Shown here piece after piece: positions 35,879-45,003 of a DNA stretch of 64,000 bases; positions within the stretch are counted from its first letter, which is position 1, and each line of letters begins with the position of its first letter. The stretch is from IMG/VR virus record IMGVR_UViG_3300032093_000042, positions 40,909 to 104,908 of that record. One strand, written 5' to 3'. This DNA is from a virus. Below the pieces are notes generated by a model that was not told where the DNA came from, ran no database searches, and saw only the letters and a list, made by a program, of their open reading frames with translations. The translations under genes were made by a program, and so were the position numbers.

Positions 35879-37822
35879 ATGGCTGATCAATCATTTCAGG
35901 AATTAAGAAATCGTTCATTGTTTGCACGTTTGAAACGTTTGTTTTCAAACGATGTAATTGTTAGAAACATTGGCGGTAAAAAGTTAAAGGTAGTTGATAC
36001 CGATGAAATTCAATATGCCACGGATCGTAATAGTTTAAGAGATCGTTTTAATAGATTACGTACTACTTCATATAATCAATATACCAGAGATTTCAATCTA
36101 TCATATCAAAGCAGTCGTGTAGAACTATTTCGTGACTATGATACGATGGACATGGATCCAATTCTAGCATCTGCTTTGGATATCTATGCCGATGAATGTA
36201 CCACGCGAGATGAAATGGGGGAAATTTTACAAATTAAATCCAGTAATGATGAAATTAAAAACATACTTCATAACTTATTTTATGATATTCTAAATATTGA
36301 ATTTAATCTATGGAGTTGGACTCGGTGTATGGTTAAATATGGAGATTTTTATCTTCGTTTACATATTAGTCCGGAATACGGTGTATATATGGTTGAACCG
36401 TTAAGCACTTATTATGTCACCCGAGTTGAAAATGCACATTTGCAAAACAAAAATTTTGTAAAATTTCAAGTTAATCTTCCATATGGCAATAAAATGGAAG
36501 ATCTTGAAAATTATCAAATTGCACATTTTAGATTATTAAGTGATAGTAACTTCTTGCCATACGGTAAGAGTATGTTGGAAGGTGCTCGTCGGGTTTGGAA
36601 ACAATTGAGTTTGATGGAAGATGCAATGTTAATTCATCGTATCATGCGTGCTCCTGAAAAACGTATCTTCAAAGTTGATATCGGCAATATTCCTCCAAAT
36701 GAAGTTGACAATCATATGGAACGAATTATGACTCAGATGAAAAAGGTTCCATATGTAGATCAACAAACAGGCGATTACAATTTACGTTTCAATTTACAAA
36801 ACATGGTTGAAGATTTCTTCTTGCCAGTTCGTGGTAGTGATAGTGGTACAAGCATTGATAATTTGCCCGGATTGGAGTGGACAGGTACAGACGATATTGA
36901 ATATCTTCGCAATAAGATGATGGCCGCACTTAAGATTCCAAAAGCATTTTTAGGATACGATGAAAGTTTAAGTGGTAAAGCTACGTTAGCGGCTGAAGAT
37001 ATTCGTTTTGCTAGAACGATTCAACGTATACAGAGAATTATTGTAAGTGAATTAAATAAGATTGCCTTAATTCATTTATACAGTCAAGGATATCGCGATG
37101 AATCACTTGTTGATTTTACGTTAGAGTTGACCAATCCATCTACTATTTTTGAAAAAGAAAAAATAGATGTTTGGAAGAGTAAAGTTGAAGTATCTAAAGA
37201 CATGCAAGAAAATAAGTTTTTTAGCAAAAAGTGGATTTATGAAAACGTGTTTGGTTTAAGTGATCAAAACATGATAGAGTTACAAAAACAATTAGTCGAT
37301 GATGCTAAAGGTACTTATAGATTTAAGCAAATTGAAGACGAAGGTAATGATCCGGCGATTAAGTTTTTGCAATCAAGTGAAGAAAAAACGGATGGAGAAG
37401 GTGGAGGAGATGAACCTCCCTCTGACAGTGGATTACCCACAGGAGATTCCGATATAAATTCAGAACTATCAGGTAATAAAAAAGAAGAACCCCAAAAAGA
37501 ACCAACTAAAGAACCATCTAAAGAACCATCTAAAGAACCAACTGGAGCTGCGGGGTCAACTCCTCCAAAATTGTCCGAAAGAGATCAAAGTGGTAGAAAA
37601 GATGCTCGTAAATATCGGTTTGGAGAGGATCCCTTGGGTACGCTAGAAAATAACAGACGAAGTGATCTATCAGTAACACACAAATATAAAAACAAATCTC
37701 CATTATCATTGGAATCGTTGTCAGGACTTAATGATATGTTAAATACAGTTGATCAAGAAAAACAAATTTTAAGAGAGGGAAACGAAAAATCCTTTATGGA
37801 TGAAAGAAATATAAAAGAATAA
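35879..37822 (+). CDS. gp20: Portal vertex protein, gp20-like
   Basis: A 647-aa protein (T4 gp20 is 524). The first 480 residues follow the T4-type portal pattern: DYDTMDMDPILASALDIYADE, WTRCMVKYGDFYLRL, a long RVWKQLSLMEDAMLIHRIMRAPEKR helix and GYDESLSGKATLAAEDIRFAR. The C-terminal 150 residues are low-complexity, with KEPTKEPSKEPSKEPT near residue 545, then a basic and helical end; this extension is longer than in T4. The portal is the dodecameric ring at one capsid vertex that nucleates head assembly and docks the terminase and then the neck. Confidence 0.93.
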   Translation: MADQSFQELRNRSLFARLKRLFSNDVIVRNIGGKKLKVVDTDEIQYATDRNSLRDRFNRLRTTSYNQYTRDFNLSYQSSRVELFRDYDTMDMDPILASALDIYADECTTRDEMGEILQIKSSNDEIKNILHNLFYDILNIEFNLWSWTRCMVKYGDFYLRLHISPEYGVYMVEPLSTYYVTRVENAHLQNKNFVKFQVNLPYGNKMEDLENYQIAHFRLLSDSNFLPYGKSMLEGARRVWKQLSLMEDAMLIHRIMRAPEKRIFKVDIGNIPPNEVDNHMERIMTQMKKVPYVDQQTGDYNLRFNLQNMVEDFFLPVRGSDSGTSIDNLPGLEWTGTDDIEYLRNKMMAALKIPKAFLGYDESLSGKATLAAEDIRFARTIQRIQRIIVSELNKIALIHLYSQGYRDESLVDFTLELTNPSTIFEKEKIDVWKSKVEVSKDMQENKFFSKKWIYENVFGLSDQNMIELQKQLVDDAKGTYRFKQIEDEGNDPAIKFLQSSEEKTDGEGGGDEPPSDSGLPTGDSDINSELSGNKKEEPQKEPTKEPSKEPSKEPTGAAGSTPPKLSERDQSGRKDARKYRFGEDPLGTLENNRRSDLSVTHKYKNKSPLSLESLSGLNDMLNTVDQEKQILREGNEKSFMDERNIKE

Positions 37823-37855
37823 ATACAAATACTATATATTTAAATAGTTCTTATA

Positions 37856-37863
37856 TATTTATA
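37856..37863 (+). promoter_or_regulatory. TATTTATA element, candidate late promoter
   Basis: An exact motif in the 56-bp gap after the portal gene, 15 nt before the ATG at 37879. Confidence 0.4.
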
Positions 37864-37878
37864 AATAATATTAATATT

Positions 37879-38763
37879 ATGCATAAGAAAGCAAAACATT
37901 CAAAATTTAAGAATGCTGGAATATTGTTTGAACTTCTTACGCGTCAAATTACTGCAGATATTTTGGCGGGTAGAGATGAATCATTTACTAAAAATTTAAT
38001 GTTTAAATACTTTCACGAAAGTAAAGAGCTTGGTAAAGAAGCACAGTTATACAATTTTGTTTTGCATCAAACCAGCAAAGATACCACATCCGCAGATCGT
38101 ATTTTAAATGTTGTTTTACAAACACGTTCAAAATTAGATGAACGTGAATTGAACAAACAAAAATATAACGTAATCAAAGAAATAAAAGAAAAGTACAATA
38201 TTGATGAATTTTTGAAGAACAAGATTCCCAATTATAAATTATACGCTTCTATTTATAAACTATTTGAAAATCAAGTAGAATGTGAAGTTAAGTTTGATAT
38301 AAAAGAGTTAGTCGAGTCCAGAGAATATATCGTTGAAAATTTAACTAAAGAAAAAAAGAATAGTGAAGAAAGTTTGGATGTTTATGGAAGTCAGAGTGCA
38401 GAAGTAAGATTGTTAGCATATAAATTCTTGATTGAAAATTTTAACACTAAGTATAGTAATTTGTTACCTTCACAAAAGAAACTACTTAAAGAATACATTA
38501 CAAATATTAGTAATTCAAGTAAATTTACTAAATTTGTAAATGAAGAGTATAAAAGAATAAGCATTTTATTGAAAGAAAATTTACAAACTGTAAATTCCGA
38601 TGTGGTTAAAATTAAAATAACAGAAGTTGTTAATCAGTTTTCAAATAAAAACGTTGCGGGTGTGGTAAAAGAAAATCAGTTAACTTCATTGTTGAATGCA
38701 TACGAATTAGTTGAAGAACTTGAAAAGTTAAAGAATGAAGGTACATCTAAAAAAGAAAATTAA
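37879..38763 (+). CDS. Conserved head-region protein, helical, function unknown
   Basis: A 294-aa, strongly helical, Lys/Glu-rich protein. The N-terminus (KKAKHSKFKNAGILFELLTRQ) is basic and seems to be shared by proteins beside gp20/gp21 in related large phages. It lies between the portal and the prohead protease, where T4 has the small core proteins gp67 and gp68, so a core or scaffold role is plausible. Its last 29 bases overlap the next gene in another frame. Confidence 0.55.
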   Translation: MHKKAKHSKFKNAGILFELLTRQITADILAGRDESFTKNLMFKYFHESKELGKEAQLYNFVLHQTSKDTTSADRILNVVLQTRSKLDERELNKQKYNVIKEIKEKYNIDEFLKNKIPNYKLYASIYKLFENQVECEVKFDIKELVESREYIVENLTKEKKNSEESLDVYGSQSAEVRLLAYKFLIENFNTKYSNLLPSQKKLLKEYITNISNSSKFTKFVNEEYKRISILLKENLQTVNSDVVKIKITEVVNQFSNKNVAGVVKENQLTSLLNAYELVEELEKLKNEGTSKKEN

Positions 38764-39754
38764 AGAACTTTTACATAAGTTAAAAGTTAAAAACGAAGCT
38801 AGTATGACTGGTACGGCTCCTGTAGCATCGGGTCCTGTTGCGGTAGGAGGAGATGCTGCTAGAACGCCATTTGCATTTTCAAAAAGAGGCACTCGTCCTT
38901 CAACTTATAATCAATTGGGTTATAAATTAGCAAAAAATATTAAAAAGAGTCCAAATTTTAAATTAGAAAATCAAGTTTATAGTCAACCTTCATATACAAC
39001 ACCATCTTTTAATATAGAACCAACCAATACATATTTTGACAAGAATGGATTGGTGCAACACAACGATCCCAACATTGATCCAAATTTAATAGGATATAAA
39101 CAAGGCAATCTGCCTGTAACCGAAGGTTTTAATGGATTGAAATACGAACAAGAAGGACAAAAACCTTTACAACAAAACGTTAAACAGTCTTTACCAACCA
39201 ATTCAGTTCAACCACTCAAACAACAATCTGTTACACCACCCACACAATCGGCTGTTCAACCGTCGGTTAATATTAAAAATTATGATGTTTTACCAGATTT
39301 CACGTCGTTTGATACCAAATTAAAAAGTAGCACAGAATCTTTAAAAAACAATTTACAAAAAACTATTCAAGATAAAATTTTGGGTAAAAAAATAGTGGTA
39401 AGAGCTAGCAAAGGATATAAGCAACCAGAAACAGATTATACAATAAATGTTACAGGTGTAGCAATAGATTACTACTATGATAGATATGTTATTATTATAA
39501 TAGGACGTGAAGAAAATAAACAAAAGGTTGCTAAGTTTTTCATTAAACCCGGATTTTCAATAAAAATATTAGGCACAGCGGAGCTTAAACCTAAAGATAA
39601 ATATCAGGTAGCTAAGTCTCAGGCATTGGTAAGTCCACAACAATCGGCTACACCAACAAATACGGTGACTTCCGATGAAGAAGAAGCTTCAAAAACACCA
39701 GACGAAACTTCTTCTAAGAATCAACAACAATCTCCTACACAAGTAAAAGTATAA
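38735..39754 (+). CDS. Head-region protein with Pro/Gln-rich linker
   Basis: A 339-aa protein. The first 25 residues are very basic and helical (KKKIKELLHKLKVKN), followed by EASMTGTAPVASGP, a composition like the processed N-terminal regions of T4-type core proteins. Residues 130-195 are a Gln/Pro/Thr-rich linker. Residues 205-285 look like a compact beta domain (GKKIVVRASKGY, YDRYVIIIIGREENK). The C-terminal 50 residues are acidic and Gln-rich. The start overlaps the preceding gene by 29 bases and it ends with a TAA-T-ATG junction into the protease gene. Unknown role; probably a prohead component. Confidence 0.5.
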   Translation: MKVHLKKKIKELLHKLKVKNEASMTGTAPVASGPVAVGGDAARTPFAFSKRGTRPSTYNQLGYKLAKNIKKSPNFKLENQVYSQPSYTTPSFNIEPTNTYFDKNGLVQHNDPNIDPNLIGYKQGNLPVTEGFNGLKYEQEGQKPLQQNVKQSLPTNSVQPLKQQSVTPPTQSAVQPSVNIKNYDVLPDFTSFDTKLKSSTESLKNNLQKTIQDKILGKKIVVRASKGYKQPETDYTINVTGVAIDYYYDRYVIIIIGREENKQKVAKFFIKPGFSIKILGTAELKPKDKYQVAKSQALVSPQQSATPTNTVTSDEEEASKTPDETSSKNQQQSPTQVKV

Positions 39755-39755
39755 T

Positions 39756-40361
39756 ATGAAACAAGTATTAATAGACGTATTACCATTTGAGTTTAAAAAA
39801 TCGTCATTGAATGAATCTTATTCAGATGGAAAAATGGTAGTGACAGGCGTTCTTCAACGTGCTGATGCAAAAAATCAAAATGGTAGAGTATATCCATCCG
39901 AAATTTTAAAAAGAGAATCGGAGAAATACATGGACAATTTCGTAAAACAACGTCGTGCCATGGGTGAATTAGACCACCCCGAATCTTCCGTTGTAAATTT
40001 GAAAAACGTTAGTCATAATATTATTGACATGGGATGGGACGGTAAAGATTTGATGGGTACGGTTGAAATTTTACCAACTCCAAGTGGTAATATTTTGAAA
40101 GATCTTCTTAAGGCTGGTATTTTGTTGGGAATTAGTAGCCGGGGACTGGGATCTGTTAAAAAAGATATGAGAGAAAACGCAGATGTTGTACAAGACGATT
40201 TTGATTTAATAGCGTTTGATTTTGTTAGCAATCCAAGTACACAAGGAGCGTTTATGTATCCACAAGGAAAAATAAATGAAAGTGTCGATCAATCAAAAAC
40301 AATTATTAATCCTTATAGTAACGTTGAAAGAATTATCCACAACATTCTATCAGAACTATAA
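39756..40361 (+). CDS. gp21: Prohead core protease, gp21-like
   Basis: A 201-aa protein with the phage prohead protease signatures: MGELDHPE with His74, and LGISSRGLGS with catalytic Ser127 or Ser128, followed by FDLIAFDFVSNPS. The length is near T4 gp21 (212 aa). The enzyme sits in the prohead core and cuts the scaffold, internal proteins and the N-terminus of the capsid protein after L/I-x-E sites before packaging. Likely substrates in this window are gp22, gp23 (L-D-E61 followed by Ala) and possibly several proteins with L-x-E leaders. The gene order 20-x-x-21-x-22-23 is like T4. Confidence 0.9.
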   Translation: MKQVLIDVLPFEFKKSSLNESYSDGKMVVTGVLQRADAKNQNGRVYPSEILKRESEKYMDNFVKQRRAMGELDHPESSVVNLKNVSHNIIDMGWDGKDLMGTVEILPTPSGNILKDLLKAGILLGISSRGLGSVKKDMRENADVVQDDFDLIAFDFVSNPSTQGAFMYPQGKINESVDQSKTIINPYSNVERIIHNILSEL

Positions 40362-40369
40362 TATTTATA
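40362..40369 (+). promoter_or_regulatory. TATTTATA element, candidate late promoter
   Basis: An exact motif beginning one base after the protease stop and ending 4 nt before the ATG at 40374. Confidence 0.5.
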
Positions 40370-40373
40370 AAGT

Positions 40374-40799
40374 ATGAAATTAAAACATTTACTAGAAAAT
40401 TCGACTGAACACGCATATACTCCACTTACCGTATATGAAAAGAAAAATATGGTTGAAACTATCAAGGCTTATAATCAATATCGCAAAGGATTAAAAGCTG
40501 AGGGAGTATATGCTACCGCTCAAAAAATAATGGAGGCCGTTAACTTGGCCGAACGTTATGCTTTAAAAGAATGTGGCGATTGGATGGAAGCTAAGATGGT
40601 GGAACGTGACATGAAAGAAATCAAACGTGATGCCGCTAAAATGTACGAAGAAGCACAAAAAATGAAATCCATTGAAAAACAACTAGAAATGTTGTATGAA
40701 GAAGTTGGTCGTCGTTTGGAAAGATATTTTGAAATTGCGGATATCACTCCGACAACCGACACTAAGTCTTTAACTGATTCATCGGAATTGAATCAATAA
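40374..40799 (+). CDS. Small helical prohead-core-like protein
   Basis: A 141-aa, highly helical protein (KAYNQYRKGLKAEGVYATAQ, then a Lys/Glu-rich coil to about residue 125). The leader MKLKHLLENSTEH contains L-L-E at residues 6-8, matching the L-x-E specificity of gp21-type proteases. It lies between the protease and scaffold genes, so it is likely a core or internal head protein. Its last 38 bases overlap the convergent minus-strand gene. Confidence 0.55.
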   Translation: MKLKHLLENSTEHAYTPLTVYEKKNMVETIKAYNQYRKGLKAEGVYATAQKIMEAVNLAERYALKECGDWMEAKMVERDMKEIKRDAAKMYEEAQKMKSIEKQLEMLYEEVGRRLERYFEIADITPTTDTKSLTDSSELNQ

Positions 40800-41235
40800 A
40801 TTCAATCATTTTATTAAACGTTTCAAAAACGTATTTTCTATTTGTTTCTAATACATAGCCTTCGTCAGTTTTATAGACGAAGGCTTTTGTTTTTTCATTT
40901 TCCATTTTTATTGATGGAATTTCAATTTCACTAAACATTTTGTATTCATCATCAATACGAAAATTCATTTCTCCCAACATATCCAATTCTTTAAAATCCC
41001 ATCCATTTGGGTGGTCAATATCTTCTAGTTTATAAATTTTTACATCTTCTTCAAAATTATCATTATTAATAAAATTAATTAGTTTAGGACTTTTATAATT
41101 GTTATAATTATTATTCATTGAACGCACGTCGGGATTAGAATAAGGGTTTTCTTCTCCGGTTCTTTTAATATTTTTATAAGATTCCTTTTTATTATTTATA
41201 TGTTTATTAAAGTTTGGATTGAAATTGTATGGCAT
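40762..41235 (-). CDS. Minus-strand hypothetical protein (MPYNF start)
   Basis: A 157-aa protein. I use the ATG at 41235 because it follows the upstream minus-strand stop by one base (the same TAA-T-ATG junction as in the main operon), rather than a longer start inside that gene. The N-terminal 50 residues are Asn-rich and disordered; the remainder looks folded (IYKLEDIDHPNGWDFKELD, KAFVYKTDEGYVLETNRKY). Function unknown. It converges on, and overlaps by 38 bases, the plus-strand core-protein gene, and the plus-strand terminator at 40857 lies within it. Confidence 0.5.
   Translation of the reverse strand: MPYNFNPNFNKHINNKKESYKNIKRTGEENPYSNPDVRSMNNNYNNYKSPKLINFINNDNFEEDVKIYKLEDIDHPNGWDFKELDMLGEMNFRIDDEYKMFSEIEIPSIKMENEKTKAFVYKTDEGYVLETNRKYVFETFNKMIEFIDSIPMNQLKT
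40857..40895 (+). terminator. Rho-independent terminator inside antisense gene
   Basis: A ten-base-pair perfect stem (AGCCTTCGTC at 40857-40866 against GACGAAGGCT at 40876-40885), a 9-nt loop and a T-rich tail (TTTGTTTTTT). Its direction fits ending the plus-strand 20-21 operon. It falls within the coding sequence of the minus-strand gene 40762-41235. Confidence 0.7.
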
Positions 41236-41236
41236 A

Positions 41237-41830
41237 TTAAATGGATCCGAAAGTTGTGTTAATTCTATCAATAAAATCAGTAAGAGTTTTTGTTTTTTCA
41301 GAAATGTTACGATCATCAAAACTACTACTTAACAAGTCTAATATTTCTTTTTCCGTTTTGTCAGGAAAAGTTCTTTGAATAAAACAAGCATATTTGTATG
41401 TACCATCATTTTTATCAATTAATTTTTTAAATACAAATTTTTTGTTAGTACCATTACTGCTTACTTCAGTATAAATTTCGTTATTTTGTTTATCTATTTT
41501 AAAAGTTGTTTTTCCAAATCCAGAAAATCCAGTTTGTTTACCCTGAAACATTTCATATTCCTTTTCATCAAACGGTACACCAACTTGTTTTGATAAATGT
41601 TGTTTGAAACTTACTCCCTTTACTCTTTTTACTTTACTTAAACTATATTCATTTTCTTTTATTTGATTTAAAATTTCTTTTAATTTAGTAAAATGTTTAA
41701 CGCTACTGGGTTTAATGGTACGTGCCATTTTACGAACGTTAGAAGATACATCATTGTTATTAACATTACCTTTTTGTATGGCTCTCACCAATTTAAATAG
41801 ATTTGCTTGTTTTTGACTTTTTGCAGGCAT
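41237..41830 (-). CDS. Minus-strand protein with MPAKSQKQANLF N-terminus (DUF3008-like start)
   Basis: A 197-aa protein. The N-terminal 40 residues (MPAKSQKQANLFKLVRAIQK) resemble the short DUF3008-type proteins widespread in phages (MPAKS-x-x-Q...). The C-terminal 120 residues are a mixed alpha/beta region (FQGKQTGFSGFGKTTFKID, KKFVFKKLIDKNDGTYKYA) without a recognised family. It has its own TATTTATT motif 5 nt upstream of the start on the minus strand and a TAA-T-ATG junction into the next minus-strand gene, making a two-gene operon opposite to the head genes. Confidence 0.6.
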   Translation of the reverse strand: MPAKSQKQANLFKLVRAIQKGNVNNNDVSSNVRKMARTIKPSSVKHFTKLKEILNQIKENEYSLSKVKRVKGVSFKQHLSKQVGVPFDEKEYEMFQGKQTGFSGFGKTTFKIDKQNNEIYTEVSSNGTNKKFVFKKLIDKNDGTYKYACFIQRTFPDKTEKEILDLLSSSFDDRNISEKTKTLTDFIDRINTTFGSI

Positions 41831-41835
41831 ATATC

Positions 41836-41843
41836 AATAAATA
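41836..41843 (-). promoter_or_regulatory. TATTTATT element on minus strand
   Basis: On the coding (minus) strand this reads TATTTATT, 5 nt before the ATG at 41830. It shows that the element follows the direction of the gene. Confidence 0.5.
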
Positions 41844-41877
41844 TAAACTTTTTTATTATATTTTGATTTTTATTATA

Positions 41878-41885
41878 TATTTATT
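41878..41885 (+). promoter_or_regulatory. TATTTATT element, candidate late promoter for scaffold-capsid genes
   Basis: The motif lies about 99 nt before the scaffold ATG at 41985. The leader has a small hairpin (ACATCA...TGATGT at 41893-41910) and an AAAGG Shine-Dalgarno sequence at 41968-41972. With the sheath gene this is one of two highly expressed genes with a long leader. Confidence 0.45.
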
Positions 41886-41984
41886 AATCAAATACATCAT
41901 TCTTTGATGTGACTTAAATTTATCTTCTTTGGAGTTCTTAATAACTTCACAAACACATAACAATAAGAAAGGCAGTAATATAAT

Positions 41985-43094
41985 ATGAGCGATCTATTAA
42001 AAGAAAGTATCGCGGATGCTAAAGCTGTACGTGAAACGGCACTAGCAAACGCAAAAAGTTTTCTCGAAGAAAACTTTGCAGCAAGCGTAAAAGAAATGTT
42101 TGCTGAAAAACTAAAGGAAGAAATGGCTGAAGACGATTCCGCCGAAGAAACCGAAGGAGATAAAATTGAAGAAAAATTGGGATCTTCAGGTATCGGCAAA
42201 GATGATAGCAATCTTGCTTCTAAACAACATCCCACAAAACCTTCTACTGTAGCAAATAAAAACACAACTCCCGCCGGTAAACAAGAATTTGATGTAAAAT
42301 TGGAAGAATCTTCAACAGAAGATGGCGCCGAAGTTACAAGTGAAGAGTTGGATGAAATTCTAGCAGAATTAGAAAGCGAAGTTTCTGAAAATACAGAAGG
42401 TGCTTCAGACGTAGCAGAAGTTGACGATTCTTGTGAAATGGACGAAGAAATCAGTTTGGATGAACTTCTAGCTGAATTAGAAGGTGAAGAAGCCGCGCCA
42501 GCTCCTGCTCCAGCAGCTGCAGCTCCAACACCAGCTCCAGCAGATCCTACAGCAGTTCAAGTGCCGGCAGCTCCAGTAGCACCTGCCGCTCCTGAAGATC
42601 AAACTCAGATGCCAGGTCAAGTACCCTCTCCTGTAGCTGAAGGCGACGTTACAGCCGACGAAATGGCAGAAGCACTAATTGCAATTAACGAAGAAAACGA
42701 AACTCTTAAGAAACAGTTGGGTGAAGCACTGAATACCGTAAAATATATGAAGGGTGTTCTAGCCGAAACCAATTTATTGAATGCTAAGTTGCTTTATACC
42801 AATAAACTATTTAAAGGTAAAGGTTTAACCGAAGATCAAAAGCTTAAGATCATTAACACTTTCGACTTGACCAAGAATATTCGTGAAGTCAAGTTGGCAT
42901 ATACAGTTTTGGCCGAATCACTTAATTCCGGTGCATCAGTTGTCAAGAAAAAGACTAATACAACTGCTCAAACTATCACCGAAGGTTTGGCAAGCAAACC
43001 AGTATCATCAACAAAGCCTGATTCTACCATTGTAGAACCTCAAGCCGATGTGATGACTTCAAGATTCCAAAAACTCGCAGGAATCAAGAAGTAA
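41985..43094 (+). CDS. gp22: Prohead core scaffold protein, gp22-like
   Basis: A 369-aa acidic, helical protein. Residues 1-50 form a helix (KAVRETALANAKSFLEENFA). Residues 50-160 are strongly acidic. Residues 165-215 are a Pro/Ala-rich linker (APAPAPAAAAPTPAPADP). Residues 220-290 are a coiled coil typical of gp22 (AINEENETLKKQLGEAL, LLYTNKLFKGKGL), and the C-terminus MTSRFQKLAGIKK is a usual ending for this family. Scaffold shapes the prohead and is degraded by the gp21 protease. It is directly upstream of the capsid gene, as in T4, and has a clear SD with a 12-nt spacer. Confidence 0.88.
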   Translation: MSDLLKESIADAKAVRETALANAKSFLEENFAASVKEMFAEKLKEEMAEDDSAEETEGDKIEEKLGSSGIGKDDSNLASKQHPTKPSTVANKNTTPAGKQEFDVKLEESSTEDGAEVTSEELDEILAELESEVSENTEGASDVAEVDDSCEMDEEISLDELLAELEGEEAAPAPAPAAAAPTPAPADPTAVQVPAAPVAPAAPEDQTQMPGQVPSPVAEGDVTADEMAEALIAINEENETLKKQLGEALNTVKYMKGVLAETNLLNAKLLYTNKLFKGKGLTEDQKLKIINTFDLTKNIREVKLAYTVLAESLNSGASVVKKKTNTTAQTITEGLASKPVSSTKPDSTIVEPQADVMTSRFQKLAGIKK

Positions 43095-43147
43095 AATTAG
43101 TTTGCGAGTAAAAACCTAACAGTAATTAATATAGAAAGAAACAAAAT

Positions 43148-44974
43148 ATGAGTATGGATGTAAAGAGTCTATTGACAAATAATATGAATCCACAAGCCAA
43201 ATTGATGGCTGAAACCCGTGGATTACAAAACAAATGGGAAAAGACAGGCCTACTAGAAGGTTGTGCTGGTGTTGAAAAGGCACACATGTCTATCCTCTTG
43301 GAAAACCAAGCAAAACAATTGCTTGACGAAGCAACCACCACTGGTACTTCTACCAGTTCTGAACAATGGGCTGGCGTAGCTCTTCCATTGGTTCGTCGTG
43401 TGTTCGCTGAGATCGCTGCGAAGGAATTCGTAAGCGTTCAACCAATGAACCTACCATCAGGTCTAATTTTCTATTTAGACTTCAAGTATGGTACAACCGC
43501 TCCTGGTACCGACTTACGTAATTTGAATAACGGTAGTGCTAAAACCACACGTGCCGGTAAACAATTGAACGATAGTTTGTTCGGTGGTACAGGTAAGAAA
43601 TTGGGTTCTACCGACGACGCTGTTCGTGGTTTATATGGTCAAGGCGCATATGCTTATTCAGTTCGTCCAGTAAGTAGCTCTGCTATTACACTAACAAAAG
43701 TAGCAGGTACTACATCCACTGGTAATACAATTCAAACAGCTTCTTGGAATGACGTGCAATTTGCTAGCGAATTGAGTTCGTCCGTAGTAGCTAAGAAATT
43801 GTTCAAGGTAATCTTGAATCATGACGACAATACTTCCGGTATTGCTGCTAATGGATATGTATATAATGCAGATTTAAACGCAGCTCGTTCATTCAATTTA
43901 ATCTCAGGATCAACTACACCAACTACCTTACAAAGTAGTGGTCTCGTATTGAATACATACACTAAGGCAATCAATACAGGCAGTTTGGGAGATCCATTCT
44001 ATCAAACCGTATATATCGTATCAGCATCTAACAGTGCATTTGGCGGTGCGTCAAGCAAGGTTAAATTGATCTATAGTCTACAACCTACCGACAACCTACG
44101 TGGTGATTTTGAAGCTGGCAAGACTGCCGGTGAAGGATCCGGTACGGCCGGTAACGTTGCTACACAAAGCATTGATACCGATATCAGTATCCCAGAAGTT
44201 AACTTGGTACTAAACAGCGAACCTATCGTTGCTAAAACTCGTAAACTAAAGGCAGTCTGGACCCCAGAATTGGCTCAAGACTTGAATGCTTACCACTCTA
44301 TCGATGCAGAAGCAGAACTTACTGCTCTATTGAGTGAATATGTAAGTATGGAAATTGATCTTGAAATCCTAGATATGTTGAACGAATCCGTTCAAGGTAT
44401 CACAACCGAAGCTTGGTCCGCCCAAATCGGCGTTGAGTTCAGCAAGTCAATCAACGCAACAACCGGTGAAGCAGTCTTCACACGTAATGCAAACAGTTCA
44501 CCAAACCGTACTGCTTACGTAAAGAGCACCTGGTTCCAAACTCTTGGTAACAAGATTCAAAAGGTGTCTAACACAATCCAAAAATTGACCCTCCGTGGTG
44601 GTGCTAACTTCTTGGTCGTAAGTCCAGACGTAGCAACAATCTTGGAATCAATCCCAGGATATGTTGTAAACACTGACGGCGATCAAGCTAAGTTCGCAAT
44701 GGGCGTAAGCCGTGTTGGTAGCTTCGCAAGTCGCTTCCAAGTTTACAAGAACCCATACATGACCGATAACGTAGTATTGGTTGGTTTCCGCGGAAACAAC
44801 TTCCTAGAAACCGGTGCTGTATATGCTCCTTATATCCCACTAATCCAAACTCCATTGGTCTATGATCCAGTGAACTTCACACCACGTAGAGGCGTAATGA
44901 CCCGCTACGCTAAGAAGGTAGTGCGCCCAGAGTTCTATGGAAAAGTATTAATCGGTGATCTCGATACCGTATAA
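43148..44974 (+). CDS. gp23: Major capsid protein, gp23-like
   Basis: A 608-aa protein with the T4-type capsid N-terminus: MLLENQ-like SILLENQAKQLLDEA, then QWAGVALPLVRRVFAEIAAKEFVSVQPM and SGLIFYLDFKYGT. The C-terminal half has IDLEILDMLNES, NFLVVSPDVATILESI and a Pro-rich end. An L-D-E site at residues 59-61 followed by Ala is the likely gp21 cleavage point, near the position in T4 (Glu65). Codons are richer in C and G at third positions than in the neighbouring genes, as expected for the most abundant virion protein. A terminator follows 29 bases after the stop. Confidence 0.95.
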   Translation: MSMDVKSLLTNNMNPQAKLMAETRGLQNKWEKTGLLEGCAGVEKAHMSILLENQAKQLLDEATTTGTSTSSEQWAGVALPLVRRVFAEIAAKEFVSVQPMNLPSGLIFYLDFKYGTTAPGTDLRNLNNGSAKTTRAGKQLNDSLFGGTGKKLGSTDDAVRGLYGQGAYAYSVRPVSSSAITLTKVAGTTSTGNTIQTASWNDVQFASELSSSVVAKKLFKVILNHDDNTSGIAANGYVYNADLNAARSFNLISGSTTPTTLQSSGLVLNTYTKAINTGSLGDPFYQTVYIVSASNSAFGGASSKVKLIYSLQPTDNLRGDFEAGKTAGEGSGTAGNVATQSIDTDISIPEVNLVLNSEPIVAKTRKLKAVWTPELAQDLNAYHSIDAEAELTALLSEYVSMEIDLEILDMLNESVQGITTEAWSAQIGVEFSKSINATTGEAVFTRNANSSPNRTAYVKSTWFQTLGNKIQKVSNTIQKLTLRGGANFLVVSPDVATILESIPGYVVNTDGDQAKFAMGVSRVGSFASRFQVYKNPYMTDNVVLVGFRGNNFLETGAVYAPYIPLIQTPLVYDPVNFTPRRGVMTRYAKKVVRPEFYGKVLIGDLDTV

Positions 44975-45003
44975 TACTTAGTAGAAATAAAATAACTCAA
45001 AAA

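Noticed and set aside
41893-41910. Riboswitch or regulatory hairpin in the scaffold leader
   Set aside because: A 6-bp hairpin is present, but no known riboswitch pattern was recognised; it may be a simple leader structure.
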